The notes beneath the pieces were generated by a model. That model was given only the letters and a program-made list of their open reading frames with translations, had not been told where the DNA came from and did not search any database. The position numbers and the translations under genes were made by a program. From Methylorubrum populi (GTDB lineage Bacteria; Pseudomonadota; Alphaproteobacteria; Rhizobiales; Beijerinckiaceae), in NCBI GenBank assembly GCA_020741775.1, contig DYYG01000033.1:143284-207283 (forward strand): 64,000 bases of DNA, written 5' to 3'. Positions within the stretch are counted from its first letter, which is position 1. Each line of letters opens with the position of its first letter. Below, piece after piece: positions 55,159-63,904 of this stretch.

Positions 55159-55548
55159 TCAGTACCAGTGGCGCCGAAAGTGGTGGTGCCGGTGATAATG
55201 GCGGGCGTGCCAGTAATGGCGGCGGTGATAGTAGCGCGGTCCCCAATAGGCGCGGCGGTAGTAATGGCGCGGGCGCCAATAGGCTCGCCGATAATAGTGG
55301 CGTGGCCGCCAATACGCCCGGCGGTAGTAGTGACGCGGCCGCCAGTAGACCCGGCGGTAGTAGTGCCTGGGCCGCCAATAGGCCCGGCGATAGGTGCGGC
55401 GGCCGTACCAGCCGACATGGCTGACCAGGGGCGTTTCGGCGGTGTGCGCGGCGGCCACGGGCAAGGGGGCCGCCCGTGCCGTGGCATTCAGGCCGGCGAG
55501 ACCGCCGAGCATCCCGAAGGCCAGGATGACCAGACGTAGGAGTCGCAT
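55159..55548 (-). CDS. Exported His/Tyr/Arg/Trp-rich repeat protein
   Basis: The 129-residue protein has a signal peptide (about 1-26, ending TARAAP). It then runs through tandem 11-residue units of the form RHYYRRAYWRP (four close copies, two diverged), ending in RHYHRHHHFRRHWY. The mature part is about half His, Tyr, Arg and Trp. Such a composition suggests metal or polyanion binding at the envelope; this is inference. I recognise no named family, though short HY-rich exported proteins are common in Methylobacterium. Convergent with trmN6. Confidence 0.8.
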   Translation of the reverse strand: MRLLRLVILAFGMLGGLAGLNATARAAPLPVAAAHTAETPLVSHVGWYGRRTYRRAYWRPRHYYRRVYWRPRHYYRRAYWRPRHYYRRAYWRPRHYYRRAYWGPRYYHRRHYWHARHYHRHHHFRRHWY

Positions 55549-55794
55549 CGGGCAGAGATCCTTCCGTTCCGTCCGGTTCTTCCCCGGCGCCGCGCGGACG
55601 GGACGCGGCTCCTCCCGGACGGGAAAAATTCCCCGGACAGGACAGGATGCGGAACGTTCGACGGCCAAGTTCGGTTCGCTCGCGGCGCGGCTTCGTGATG
55701 GGATTCCTGTGCCGCGATGGATCGGGCGGTGCCGTGCTGCTAACGGAAGGCTCGCCGCCCTTCCCGCAAAGACGCTGCCTGAGTCCTTCGTGCC

Positions 55795-56652
55795 ATGCCG
55801 CTCGCTGCCCCGACCTGGATGCGCTCCCTTCTCCCTCGCCGTTTCCGCAAGACCGCGCCGCGCGTGGCGGTGGTGCGCCTGAGCGGAGCCATCGGCGCCG
55901 TCTCGCCGATCCGGCCGGGGCTCTCCATCGCCACGGTGGCGCCCAGCCTGGAACGGGCCTTCACCGTGCCGGATGTCGCAGCGGTCGCCCTCATCATCAA
56001 TTCGCCCGGCGGCTCGCCGGTGCAGTCGCACCTGATCTTCCGGCGCATCCGGGCGCTGGCGGCGGAGAAGAAGGTGAAGGTCTTCGCCTTCGTCGAGGAT
56101 GCGGCCGCCTCGGGCGGCTACATGATCGCCTGCGCCGCCGACGAGATCGTGGCCGATCCCGCCTCCCTGGTCGGCTCCATCGGCGTGGTCTCCGCCGGCT
56201 TCGGCTTCGACCGGTTGATCGAGCGGATCGGCATCGAACGCCGCGTCCACACCCAGGGCGAGGCCAAGGCGATGCTCGATCCCTTCCGCCCGGAGAACCC
56301 GCAGGACATCGTCCGGCTCAAGGAGATCCAGGCCGACGTGCAGGCCCTGTTCACCGGGCTGGTGCGCGAGCGCCGGCCGACGCTTGCCGCAGACCGTGAC
56401 CTGTTCACGGGCGCGGTCTGGACCGGGCGTCAGGCCCTCGACCTCGGCCTCGTCGATGCGCTGGGCGATCTGCGCGGTACCTTGCGCGAGCGTTACGGCG
56501 AGGACGTCGAGCTGCGCCTCATCGCCGAGACGCGGGGCTCCTGGCTCGCCCGGCTGCTGCGCCGGGCGGGCCCTGGCCAGACCGCGGAGCTGCCCGACGC
56601 GCTGATCGCGGCGGTCGAGGAGCGTGCAGCCTGGGCTCGGTTCGGACTGTAG
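55795..56652 (+). CDS. S49-family serine peptidase (SppA/SohB-like)
   Basis: A 285-residue peptidase with the catalytic pair Ser106 in AAASGGYM and Lys158 in GEAKAMLDPF, as in signal peptide peptidase A. There is no strong N-terminal membrane helix, so it may be soluble or peripherally attached. It degrades cleaved signal peptides or stress-damaged membrane proteins in model species. It belongs to the ispB-trmN6-sppA-glyQ-glyS block. Confidence 0.88.
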   Translation: MPLAAPTWMRSLLPRRFRKTAPRVAVVRLSGAIGAVSPIRPGLSIATVAPSLERAFTVPDVAAVALIINSPGGSPVQSHLIFRRIRALAAEKKVKVFAFVEDAAASGGYMIACAADEIVADPASLVGSIGVVSAGFGFDRLIERIGIERRVHTQGEAKAMLDPFRPENPQDIVRLKEIQADVQALFTGLVRERRPTLAADRDLFTGAVWTGRQALDLGLVDALGDLRGTLRERYGEDVELRLIAETRGSWLARLLRRAGPGQTAELPDALIAAVEERAAWARFGL

Positions 56653-56723
56653 ACTTCCTGATTTTCAGCGGATCACGAACAGCGCGGCCCGCCGCGAGCC
56701 TTGCATCCGCGCGTCTCCTTCTG

Positions 56724-56754
56724 TACTGATCGGTACGTGATTTACCGAACGGTA
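56724..56754 (+). promoter_or_regulatory. Tandem TetR-type operators overlapping the RBS region
   Basis: Two inverted repeats of the form TACYG-N2-CGGTA occur at 56724-56735 (TACTGATCGGTA) and 56743-56754 (TACCGAACGGTA), 19 bases apart centre to centre. They lie 13-43 bases before ATG 56767 and just before its ribosome site AGGAG. This is a classic arrangement for the adjacent TetR regulator (57253-57816), which would repress both genes. Confidence 0.8.
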
Positions 56755-56766
56755 CAGGAGAAGCCG

Positions 56767-57231
56767 ATGTCACGCCCGCCGCTGCCGCCCTTCACCTCCG
56801 AAACCGCCGCCCAGAAGGCGCGCATGGCCGAGGATGCCTGGAACAGCCGCGACCCTGAACGGGTCGCCCTGGCCTACACGCCGGACAGCATCTGGCGGAA
56901 CCGGGCCGAGTTCATCCAGGGCCGCGAGTCCATCGCCGCCTTCCTGCAGCGCAAGTGGGCGCGCGAACTGGAATATCGCCTCATCAAGGAGGTGTGGGCG
57001 CATCAGGACAATCGCATCGCCGTGCGCTTCGCCTACGAATGGCGTGACGACAGCGGGCAGTGGTTCCGCTCCTACGGTAACGAGAATTGGGAGTTCGACG
57101 AGGCCGGGCTGATGCGTCACAGGATCGCCTCGATCAACGACCTGCCGATTGCCGAATCCGACCGGAAGTATCATTGGCCTCTCGGACGCCGCCCCGACGA
57201 TCATCCGTCGCTGAGCGACCTCGGACTCTGA
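56767..57231 (+). CDS. NTF2-like (DUF1348) protein
   Basis: A 154-residue protein of the nuclear transport factor 2-like fold (about 20-140): [36 protein letters not shown], and [20 protein letters not shown]. It matches DUF1348 proteins, which have no fixed function. ATG 56767 is chosen because the operator and RBS lie just upstream. It is under the TetR gene 21 bases downstream and probably detoxifies or senses a small molecule; this is inference. Confidence 0.85.
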   Translation: MSRPPLPPFTSETAAQKARMAEDAWNSRDPERVALAYTPDSIWRNRAEFIQGRESIAAFLQRKWARELEYRLIKEVWAHQDNRIAVRFAYEWRDDSGQWFRSYGNENWEFDEAGLMRHRIASINDLPIAESDRKYHWPLGRRPDDHPSLSDLGL

Positions 57232-57252
57232 CCCTGTAGGACGTCGAAACCC

Positions 57253-57816
57253 GTGGCACGGACCGTTACCGAACGCTCCGACGTGCTGCCGCTGCTCGCG
57301 GAAGTTTTTCGCGAGCACGGCTACGAGGGAGCGAGCCTGTCGCTGATCTCAAAGGCCACGGGGCTCGGGAAGGGCAGCCTCTACCACTTCTTCCCCGGCG
57401 GGAAGGCGGAGATGGTCGAGGCCGTGCTCGCCGAGATCGACGGCTGGTTCGAGGCCAACGTGTTCCGGCCCCTGCGCGAGGCAGGCGACCCGGCCGCCGT
57501 GATGGCGTCGATGTTCACGACGGTCGGCGACTATTTCCGCTCCGGCCGCAGAGTCTGTCTCGTCGGGGCCCTGAGCCTGAGCGACGCCCGCGACCGGTTC
57601 GCCGGCGCTCTCCGGGACTATTTCGCCCGCTGGGTCCAGGCTCTGGCCGGGGCCCTGACCCGCATGGGCCACGAACCGGAGACGGCCGGCGCCCTGGCGG
57701 AGGAGGCGGTCGGTGGCATCCAGGGAGCGGTGGTGCTGGCCCGCGCCCTCGACCGGCCGGAGGTGTTCGCGCGAATTCTGTCAGGGCTGCGGGAGCGGTG
57801 CGTGAGCCGCCCGTGA
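57253..57816 (+). CDS. TetR/AcrR-family repressor
   Basis: A 187-residue repressor with an N-terminal helix-turn-helix (about 10-52: EHGYEGASLSLISKATGLGK, then GSLYHFFPGGKAEM) and a helical ligand-binding domain with a C-terminal TetR_C-like region. It forms a unit with the NTF2 gene. The tandem operators at 56724-56754 are its likely binding sites, giving autoregulation. Inducer unknown. Confidence 0.9.
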   Translation: MARTVTERSDVLPLLAEVFREHGYEGASLSLISKATGLGKGSLYHFFPGGKAEMVEAVLAEIDGWFEANVFRPLREAGDPAAVMASMFTTVGDYFRSGRRVCLVGALSLSDARDRFAGALRDYFARWVQALAGALTRMGHEPETAGALAEEAVGGIQGAVVLARALDRPEVFARILSGLRERCVSRP

Positions 57817-57826
57817 GGCTGCCGGC

Positions 57827-58072
57827 TCAGCGGGCGCAGCCGGCCGGGGGGGCGCCGTAGCCGCTATAGACCACCCGAACCTTGCGGGTGCAGGTCTCGG
57901 CGGCGGGCATCGCCGCGACGGGGGCGATCTCGATGGGGGCCACCGCCACGCTCGTCTCGACGGTTTCGGTGCCGTCCGACGTGGCGAAGGCGTTCGAAGC
58001 GCCCATCACGATGGTGGTGGTGGCGAGCGAGGCCGCGACGAGGGCGGCGAAAACAGTCAATCCCTTGCGCAT
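57827..58072 (-). CDS. Small exported protein, 81 residues
   Basis: MRKGLTVFAALVAASLATTT begins a signal peptide (cut near AFA at about 30); the mature part is acidic and Val/Pro/Ala-rich with two cysteines (CTRKVRVVYSGYGAPPAGC). GGTCGGACAGATC precedes ATG 58072. A longer start at 58126 is possible. Near-EcfG promoter upstream (58137-58162). Function unknown. Convergent with tetR. Confidence 0.65.
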   Translation of the reverse strand: MRKGLTVFAALVAASLATTTIVMGASNAFATSDGTETVETSVAVAPIEIAPVAAMPAAETCTRKVRVVYSGYGAPPAGCAR

Positions 58073-58136
58073 GATCTGTCCGACCGTGGTAACCGCTCGC
58101 CCTTCCGGCGAAGCGTGGCTGTTCATTTGCCGAGTT

Positions 58137-58162
58137 AACTTGGATGAAACCTTTGCTGTTCC
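58137..58162 (-). promoter_or_regulatory. Near-consensus EcfG-type promoter before the 81-residue gene
   Basis: On the minus strand: GGAAC, 17 bases, AGTT (one mismatch). It lies 64 bases before ATG 58072 and would place the transcript start near 58130. Confidence 0.4.
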
Positions 58163-58360
58163 CGATCTCGCCGCTCTGGACAGAAAAAGATGTGCCGGGC
58201 CGCACGCCGGGCCGTCGGAACCACCTGGCGGCCGGGGATGACGGGTCTCCTCGCAGGGGCCGGTCACGGCGCGGCGGACTCGCAACCGGAACGCGGCGCC
58301 CCATATAGGATGCACCCTCCGCGCAATCCCGTGCCTTGGGCCCATCATGCGGAGGCCGCT

Positions 58361-58519
58361 ATGGCTTATGCTTCGGACAAAGGGGGCGCCCGCCCCGTGT
58401 CGTCGACCGATTTCAACGATCGCGTGAAGCGCCTCCTGGCCGCAAAGCCCGAGACGCAGGTCATGGCCAAGGATCGTAAGGACAAGCGCAGCTTCGCCCG
58501 CAGCGCACCCCGGCCGTAG
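58361..58519 (+). CDS. Small basic protein, 52 residues
   Basis: GGAGG lies 5 bases before ATG 58361. The sequence (MAYASDKGGARPVSSTDFND...) is basic, with FNDRVKRLLAAKPETQVMAK forming a helix and a Lys/Arg-rich end. No family known. It lies 83 bases before glyQ and may share its transcript. Confidence 0.55.
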   Translation: MAYASDKGGARPVSSTDFNDRVKRLLAAKPETQVMAKDRKDKRSFARSAPRP

Positions 58520-58602
58520 GACGACCGGGCGGCGTGATCGCTTGACACCCCGCCGCCCGTTCTTAAACCGTCCGGCGTCTTTCCCTCCTCGTCGGACCTT
58601 TC

Positions 58603-59541
58603 ATGTCGAGCGACGCCGACCTCTCGCCCACACGCTCGTTCCAGGGCCTGATCCTGACCCTGCAGCGCTTCTGGGCGTCCAAGGGCTGCGTGATCCTTCA
58701 GCCCTACGACATGGAGGTCGGTGCCGGCACCTTCCATCCGGCGACGACCCTGCGGGCCCTCGGTCCCAAGCCCTGGAAAGCCGCCTATGTGCAGCCGTCC
58801 CGGCGCCCGAAGGACGGACGCTACGGCGAGAACCCGAACCGGCTGCAGCATTATTACCAGTTCCAGGTGATCCTGAAGCCGAACCCGCCGAACCTTCAGG
58901 AACTCTACCTCGCCTCGCTCGACGCCATCGGCGTCGATCTCAAGCTGCACGACATCCGCTTCGTCGAGGACGATTGGGAGAGCCCGACGCTGGGCGCCTG
59001 GGGGCTCGGCTGGGAATGCTGGTGCGACGGGATGGAAGTGAGCCAATTCACCTACTTCCAGCAGGTGGCGGGCTTCGAATGCGCGCCGGTCGCCGGTGAG
59101 CTGACCTACGGCCTCGAACGCCTCGCCATGTATGTGCAAGGCGTCGAGAATGTCTACGACCTCAACTTCAACGGGGCTGAGGGCGACGACAAGGTCACCT
59201 ACGGTGACGTCTTCCTCCAGGCCGAGCAGGAATATTCGCGCCACAATTTCGAGGCTGCCGACACGGCGATGCTGTTCCGCCACTTCGCCGACGCGGAGAA
59301 GGCCTGCCGGAGCTATCTCGACGCGGGCGCGCCCGAGACGGATGGCGCGCGCCACCGCATCGTGCAGCCGGCCTACGACCAGTGCATCAAGGCGAGCCAC
59401 GTCTTCAATCTGCTCGATGCCCGCGGCGTGATCTCGGTCACCGAGCGGCAGAGCTACATCCTGCGCGTGCGCGAACTGGCCAAGGCCTGCGGTGCCGCCT
59501 GGCTCAAGACCGAGGCCGGCGGCCACGCCACGGCAGCCTGA
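58603..59541 (+). CDS. glyQ: Glycyl-tRNA synthetase alpha subunit
   Basis: A 312-residue class II synthetase catalytic subunit of the alpha2-beta2 type: the N terminus [20 protein letters not shown], the motif 2 region [13 protein letters not shown], and [20 protein letters not shown] as the glycine/ATP site. The beta subunit glyS lies downstream but is separated by a PhoX-type gene, which is unusual. Start ATG 58603. Confidence 0.97.
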   Translation: MSSDADLSPTRSFQGLILTLQRFWASKGCVILQPYDMEVGAGTFHPATTLRALGPKPWKAAYVQPSRRPKDGRYGENPNRLQHYYQFQVILKPNPPNLQELYLASLDAIGVDLKLHDIRFVEDDWESPTLGAWGLGWECWCDGMEVSQFTYFQQVAGFECAPVAGELTYGLERLAMYVQGVENVYDLNFNGAEGDDKVTYGDVFLQAEQEYSRHNFEAADTAMLFRHFADAEKACRSYLDAGAPETDGARHRIVQPAYDQCIKASHVFNLLDARGVISVTERQSYILRVRELAKACGAAWLKTEAGGHATAA

Positions 59542-59632
59542 CCCTCCCTGACGCATCCGGCCCGGCGTCATCGAAGCGACACGGGCCGGGCGTAGCGCCC
59601 CTCCCCGGTTCGCCAGACCGGAGATGCGCACG

Positions 59633-61516
59633 ATGTCCGACCCAACTCCCGCGCCGAGCCTCGACGAGGTGATCGAGCGCCGCTTTTCCCGGCGCGACCT
59701 GATGCGCGGCTCGCTGGCCGTGGCGCTCACCGCCGGGATCGGGCCACGGGCCGCCTCCGCCGCCCCCGGGGCGGCCTTCGACTTTCCCGAACTCGCGGCC
59801 GGCGTCGACGAGCATCTGCACGTGGCGGAAGGTTACGCGGCCCAGCCCCTTTTGCGCTGGGGCGACCCGCTCTTCGCCGATGCCCCCGCCTTCGATCCGA
59901 GACGGCAGAACGCGGCGGCGCAGGAGCGCCAGTTCGGCTACAACAACGACTTCGTCGGCTTCATCCCCCTCGACGCAGCGGGCAAGCGCGGCCTCTTGGT
60001 GGTCAACCATGAATACACCAATGCCGAATTGATGTTCCCGGGCCTCGACGCCGCCGACCGGAAGAGCGTGATCGCGGCCCTGAGCCCCGATCAGGTCGCG
60101 GTCGAGATGGCGGCCCATGGCGGCTCGGTGGTCGAGATCGTCCGCGAGGCCGAGGGTTGGCGCCCGGTGGTCGGCTCGCTCTACACACGGCGGATCACCG
60201 CCACGACGCCCATCGACCTCACCGGCCCCGCTGCCGGCCATCCGCGCCTCGTCACCGAGGCCGATCCCAGCGGCCGGCGGGTTCTCGGCATGATCAACAA
60301 CTGCTCCGGCGGCGTCACCCCGTGGGGGACGTGGCTCTCGGGCGAGGAGAACATCAACTACTACTTCGGCGGTGCTCTCCCCGATGGACATCCGGAGACC
60401 GGCAACGCCAAGGCGATGGGGATGGGCAGCCTGCAATACGCCTGGAGCCGGTTCCACCCGCGTTTCGACCTCGCGCAGATGCCCAACGAGGCGAACCGCT
60501 TCGGCTGGGTGGTCGAGATCGACCCGTTCGACTCCGCCTCCGCGCCGAAGAAGCGCACCGCCCTGGGCCGGTTCAAGCACGAAGGCGCGGCGGGCGCCCG
60601 CTCCCTCGACGGGCGCTACGTCGTCTATCTGGGCGACGACGAACGTTTCCAGCATGTCTACCGCTTCGTCAGCGACGGACGGGTTCAGCCGGAGCGCGGC
60701 GGCAATGCCGACCTTCTCGATTCCGGCACCCTCAGCGTCGCCCGCTTCGAGCCCGACGGGACCGGCCGCTGGCTGCCCCTGGTGCATGGCCGAGACAAGC
60801 TGAATGCGGAGAACGGCTTCGGCTCCCAGGCCGACGTGCTGATCGAGACCCGCCGTGCGGCCAAGCTCGTGGGCGCGACGCCGATGGACCGGCCCGAGGA
60901 TATCGAGGCCAACCCGCGGACCGGACGGGTCTACGTGATGCTGACCAATAACGGGAAGCGTACCGCCGCACAGGAGGAGCCCGCCAATCCGCGCGGCCCC
61001 AACGCCTTCGGCCATGTCATCGAGATCGCTCCCAACGGCACCGATCACGGCGCCGAGACCTTCCGTTGGGAGGTGCTGGTGCGCTGCGGCGACCCGTCGA
61101 AGCCGGAGGTGCGGGCGAGCTTTTCCGCGCTCACTACCGAGAACGGCTGGTTCGGCATGCCCGACAATTGCACCTTCGATGGGCGCGGCCGCCTCTGGAT
61201 CGCCACCGACGGCAACAATCGCCGGGCCACCGGCCGCGCCGACGGCATCTGGGCGGTCGAGACGGAGGGGCCGCGCCGGGGCACCGCCCGCCACTTCCTG
61301 CGGGTGCCCGTGGGTGCCGAGATGTGCGGCCCCTGCTTCACACCGGACGACGAGACCTTCTTCGTCGCGGTCCAGCATCCCGGCGAACCCGATGAAGAAG
61401 GGGCCCTGGGCAGCTACGAAAAGCCCTCGACCCGCTGGCCGGATTTCTCGCCCGACCTGCCGCCCCGCCCCTCGGTGGTGGCGGTGACGCGCAAGGGCGG
61501 CGGGCGTATCGCCTGA
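59633..61516 (+). CDS. PhoX-type (DUF839) alkaline phosphatase
   Basis: A 627-residue protein with a twin-arginine signal (SRRDLMRGSLAVAL) and the DUF839 fold of PhoX: FGYNNDFVGFIPL, NHEYTNAELMFPG, SGGVTPWGTWLSGEENIN, and VEIDPFD. PhoX enzymes are calcium/iron-dependent periplasmic phosphatases; they are exported by Tat. ATG 59633 is used because GGAG lies 8 bases upstream, and the earlier ATG at 59624 is too close to it. It interrupts the glyQ-glyS pair, 91 bases after glyQ and 97 before glyS. Confidence 0.88.
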   Translation: MSDPTPAPSLDEVIERRFSRRDLMRGSLAVALTAGIGPRAASAAPGAAFDFPELAAGVDEHLHVAEGYAAQPLLRWGDPLFADAPAFDPRRQNAAAQERQFGYNNDFVGFIPLDAAGKRGLLVVNHEYTNAELMFPGLDAADRKSVIAALSPDQVAVEMAAHGGSVVEIVREAEGWRPVVGSLYTRRITATTPIDLTGPAAGHPRLVTEADPSGRRVLGMINNCSGGVTPWGTWLSGEENINYYFGGALPDGHPETGNAKAMGMGSLQYAWSRFHPRFDLAQMPNEANRFGWVVEIDPFDSASAPKKRTALGRFKHEGAAGARSLDGRYVVYLGDDERFQHVYRFVSDGRVQPERGGNADLLDSGTLSVARFEPDGTGRWLPLVHGRDKLNAENGFGSQADVLIETRRAAKLVGATPMDRPEDIEANPRTGRVYVMLTNNGKRTAAQEEPANPRGPNAFGHVIEIAPNGTDHGAETFRWEVLVRCGDPSKPEVRASFSALTTENGWFGMPDNCTFDGRGRLWIATDGNNRRATGRADGIWAVETEGPRRGTARHFLRVPVGAEMCGPCFTPDDETFFVAVQHPGEPDEEGALGSYEKPSTRWPDFSPDLPPRPSVVAVTRKGGGRIA

Positions 61517-61613
61517 AGCCGTGGCACTGCCGTCGTGACGGACCGGCGGCGCTGACAGGCCGAACCACTCTCCCGTCTCGACGCGGCCCGAGCGGCCGGC
61601 TATTCCCGCGCGC

Positions 61614-63794
61614 ATGCCTGACCTTCTTCTCGAACTCCTCTCCGAAGAGATCCCCGCGCGCATGCAACGGCGTGCGGCCGAGGATCTGAAGAAGCTCGTG
61701 ACCGACGCGCTGGTCGAGCGAGGTTTCCTCTACGAGGGCGCCAAGGCCTTCGCGACGCCGCGGCGGCTGGCTTTGCACGTGGCCGGGCTGCCGGCGCGGG
61801 GCGAGGCGGTGCGCGAGGAGCGGCGGGGACCGCGCGTCGGCGCGCCGGAGGCGGCAGTGCAGGGCTTCCTGAAGAGCGCCGGGCTCGACAGCCTCGCCCA
61901 GGCCACCACCGTCACCGATCCGAAGAAGGGCGAGTTCTATCTCGCGGTGATCGAGCGGCCCGGCCGCGAGACCCTCGACGTGCTGGCCGAGATCATCCCC
62001 GGCATCATCCGCAGCTTCCCCTGGCCGAAATCGATGCGCTGGGGCGCGGCCTCGGCTCAGCCCGGGGCGCTCCGCTGGGTGCGGCCGCTGCAATCCATCG
62101 TCGCCACCTTCGGCCCCGAAACGGAGACGCCGGAGGTCGTACCGTTCTCGGTCGAGGGGATCAGCGCCGGCACGACGACGCGCGGCCATCGCTTCCTGGC
62201 CCCCGAACCGTTCGAGGTGCGCCGCTTCGACGATTACGTCCAGGCCCTGGAACGCGCCGACGTGATCCTCGACGCCGACCGGCGCAAGGACATCATTCTG
62301 CACGACGCCAAGGATCTCGCCTTCGCCCGCGGTCTCGACCTTGTGGAGGACGAGGGGCTGCTGGAGGAGGTGGCGGGTCTGGTCGAGAGGCCGGTGGTGC
62401 TGATGGGCTCCTTCGAGGAGCGCTTCCTCGAAATCCCGGCCGAGGCGATCCGGGCGACGATCCGCGCCAACCAGAAATGCTTCGTGCTGCGCAAGAGCGG
62501 TACGGAGGAACTAGCGCCGGCCTTCCTGCTGGTCTCGAACCTCGTCGCCTCCGATGGTGGCGCGGCGATCACCGCCGGCAACGAGCGCGTGGTGCGCGCC
62601 CGGCTCTCCGATGCGAGGTTCTTCTGGGAGACCGACAGGGCGACCAAGCTGGAGGACCGCCTCCCGAAGCTCGATTCCATCGTCTTCCACGAGAAGCTCG
62701 GCACGCAGGGGGAGCGCGTTGCCCGCATCGCCGGGCTGGCGCGCCGGATCGCATCTGCGATCGATTTCGGTTTCGATCTTGACTTGGTTGAGCGCGCAGC
62801 ACGGCTCGCCAAAGCCGATCTCGTCACTGAAATGGTCGGCGAGTTCCCGGAGTTGCAGGGCCTGATGGGCCGGAAATATGCGACCTTGCAGGGTGAAGAT
62901 CCGCGCGTCGCGGCGGCCATTGAAGAGCATTACAAACCGCTCGGCCCGAGCGATCATGTTCCGAAGGGCATTGTCTCCGTCGCGGTGGCGCTTGCCGATA
63001 AGCTCGACACCCTGGCCGGTTTTTGGTCGATCAACGAGAAGCCCACGGGCAGCAAGGATCCGTTCGGCTTGCGCCGCGCTGCGCTCGGCGTCATCCGGTT
63101 GATCCTTGAGAACGAGCTGCGATTGCCGCTACTAGACGGCCCGATTTGGGATGCTTTCGATGAGCTGCCGGGCAAATTCGTCGTTGCCATCACCTTGTCC
63201 GGGGACGAGGCACGCGATGCGGCCGCGCTCGAGGCAGAGGGGGGGCTGGTCGATCCGCGGGCTAAGGATCTTCTCTCCTTTCTCGCCGACCGCCTGAAAG
63301 TCTATCTTCGTGATCAGGGCGCCCGCCACGACCTGATCGATGCCGTGTTCGCCCTGCCCGGTCAGGACGATCTGTTGCTCGTTGTCCGCCGCGTCGAGGC
63401 CCTGGGCGAATTCCTGGGCAGCGACGACGGAAAGAACCTGCTCGCCGGCTACAAGCGCGCGGCCAACATCCTGCGCATCGAGGAGAAGAAGGACAGCCGC
63501 GCCTACGACGCCGAGCCCGATGCGGCGCTTGCCGCCTCCGGCCAGCCGGAGGAACGGGCTTTGGCCGAAGCTCTGGCCGCCGCACGCCGGGAAGCTTCCG
63601 CAGCCGTGGCGGCGGAGGATTTCGCCGGAGCGATGCGGGCTCTGTCGCGGCTGCGGGCGCCGGTGGATGCCTTCTTCGAGAAGGTCACGGTCAATGCCGA
63701 CGATCCCGCTCTCCGGCAGAACCGGCTCCTGCTCCTCAACGCCCTGCGTGCCGCCACCCGTGAGGTCGCCGATTTCTCGCGCATCGAAGGCTGA
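61614..63794 (+). CDS. glyS: Glycyl-tRNA synthetase beta subunit
   Basis: The 726-residue beta subunit: N terminus [20 protein letters not shown], middle [40 protein letters not shown] and [20 protein letters not shown], as in bacterial GlyS, which binds tRNA-Gly and completes the alpha2-beta2 enzyme. Codons between about 62760 and 63340 are visibly richer in T and A at third positions than in the rest of the gene. Repeat copy A begins directly after the stop. Confidence 0.95.
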   Translation: MPDLLLELLSEEIPARMQRRAAEDLKKLVTDALVERGFLYEGAKAFATPRRLALHVAGLPARGEAVREERRGPRVGAPEAAVQGFLKSAGLDSLAQATTVTDPKKGEFYLAVIERPGRETLDVLAEIIPGIIRSFPWPKSMRWGAASAQPGALRWVRPLQSIVATFGPETETPEVVPFSVEGISAGTTTRGHRFLAPEPFEVRRFDDYVQALERADVILDADRRKDIILHDAKDLAFARGLDLVEDEGLLEEVAGLVERPVVLMGSFEERFLEIPAEAIRATIRANQKCFVLRKSGTEELAPAFLLVSNLVASDGGAAITAGNERVVRARLSDARFFWETDRATKLEDRLPKLDSIVFHEKLGTQGERVARIAGLARRIASAIDFGFDLDLVERAARLAKADLVTEMVGEFPELQGLMGRKYATLQGEDPRVAAAIEEHYKPLGPSDHVPKGIVSVAVALADKLDTLAGFWSINEKPTGSKDPFGLRRAALGVIRLILENELRLPLLDGPIWDAFDELPGKFVVAITLSGDEARDAAALEAEGGLVDPRAKDLLSFLADRLKVYLRDQGARHDLIDAVFALPGQDDLLLVVRRVEALGEFLGSDDGKNLLAGYKRAANILRIEEKKDSRAYDAEPDAALAASGQPEERALAEALAAARREASAAVAAEDFAGAMRALSRLRAPVDAFFEKVTVNADDPALRQNRLLLLNALRAATREVADFSRIEG

Positions 63795-63889
63795 TACGGT
63801 TTTCGCTTGATTCCAGCGGGAACCGGATCGGCAAGCCCGCGCGGCGCTTGAGCGAGGACGACATCCGCGATCCCGAAGGGATCAACCGG
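63795..63889 (+). repeat. Dispersed 3'-end repeat, copy A
   Basis: The first base after the glyS stop begins a hairpin (CGGTTTTCGCT ... AGCGGGAACCG, with G-U pairs). The core ATCGGCAAGCCCGCGCGGCG, CTTGAGCGA, and GATCCCGAAGGGATCAACCGG follow. Same order as copies B, C and D. Confidence 0.8.
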
Positions 63890-63904
63890 CGACTGTATTG
63901 CGGG

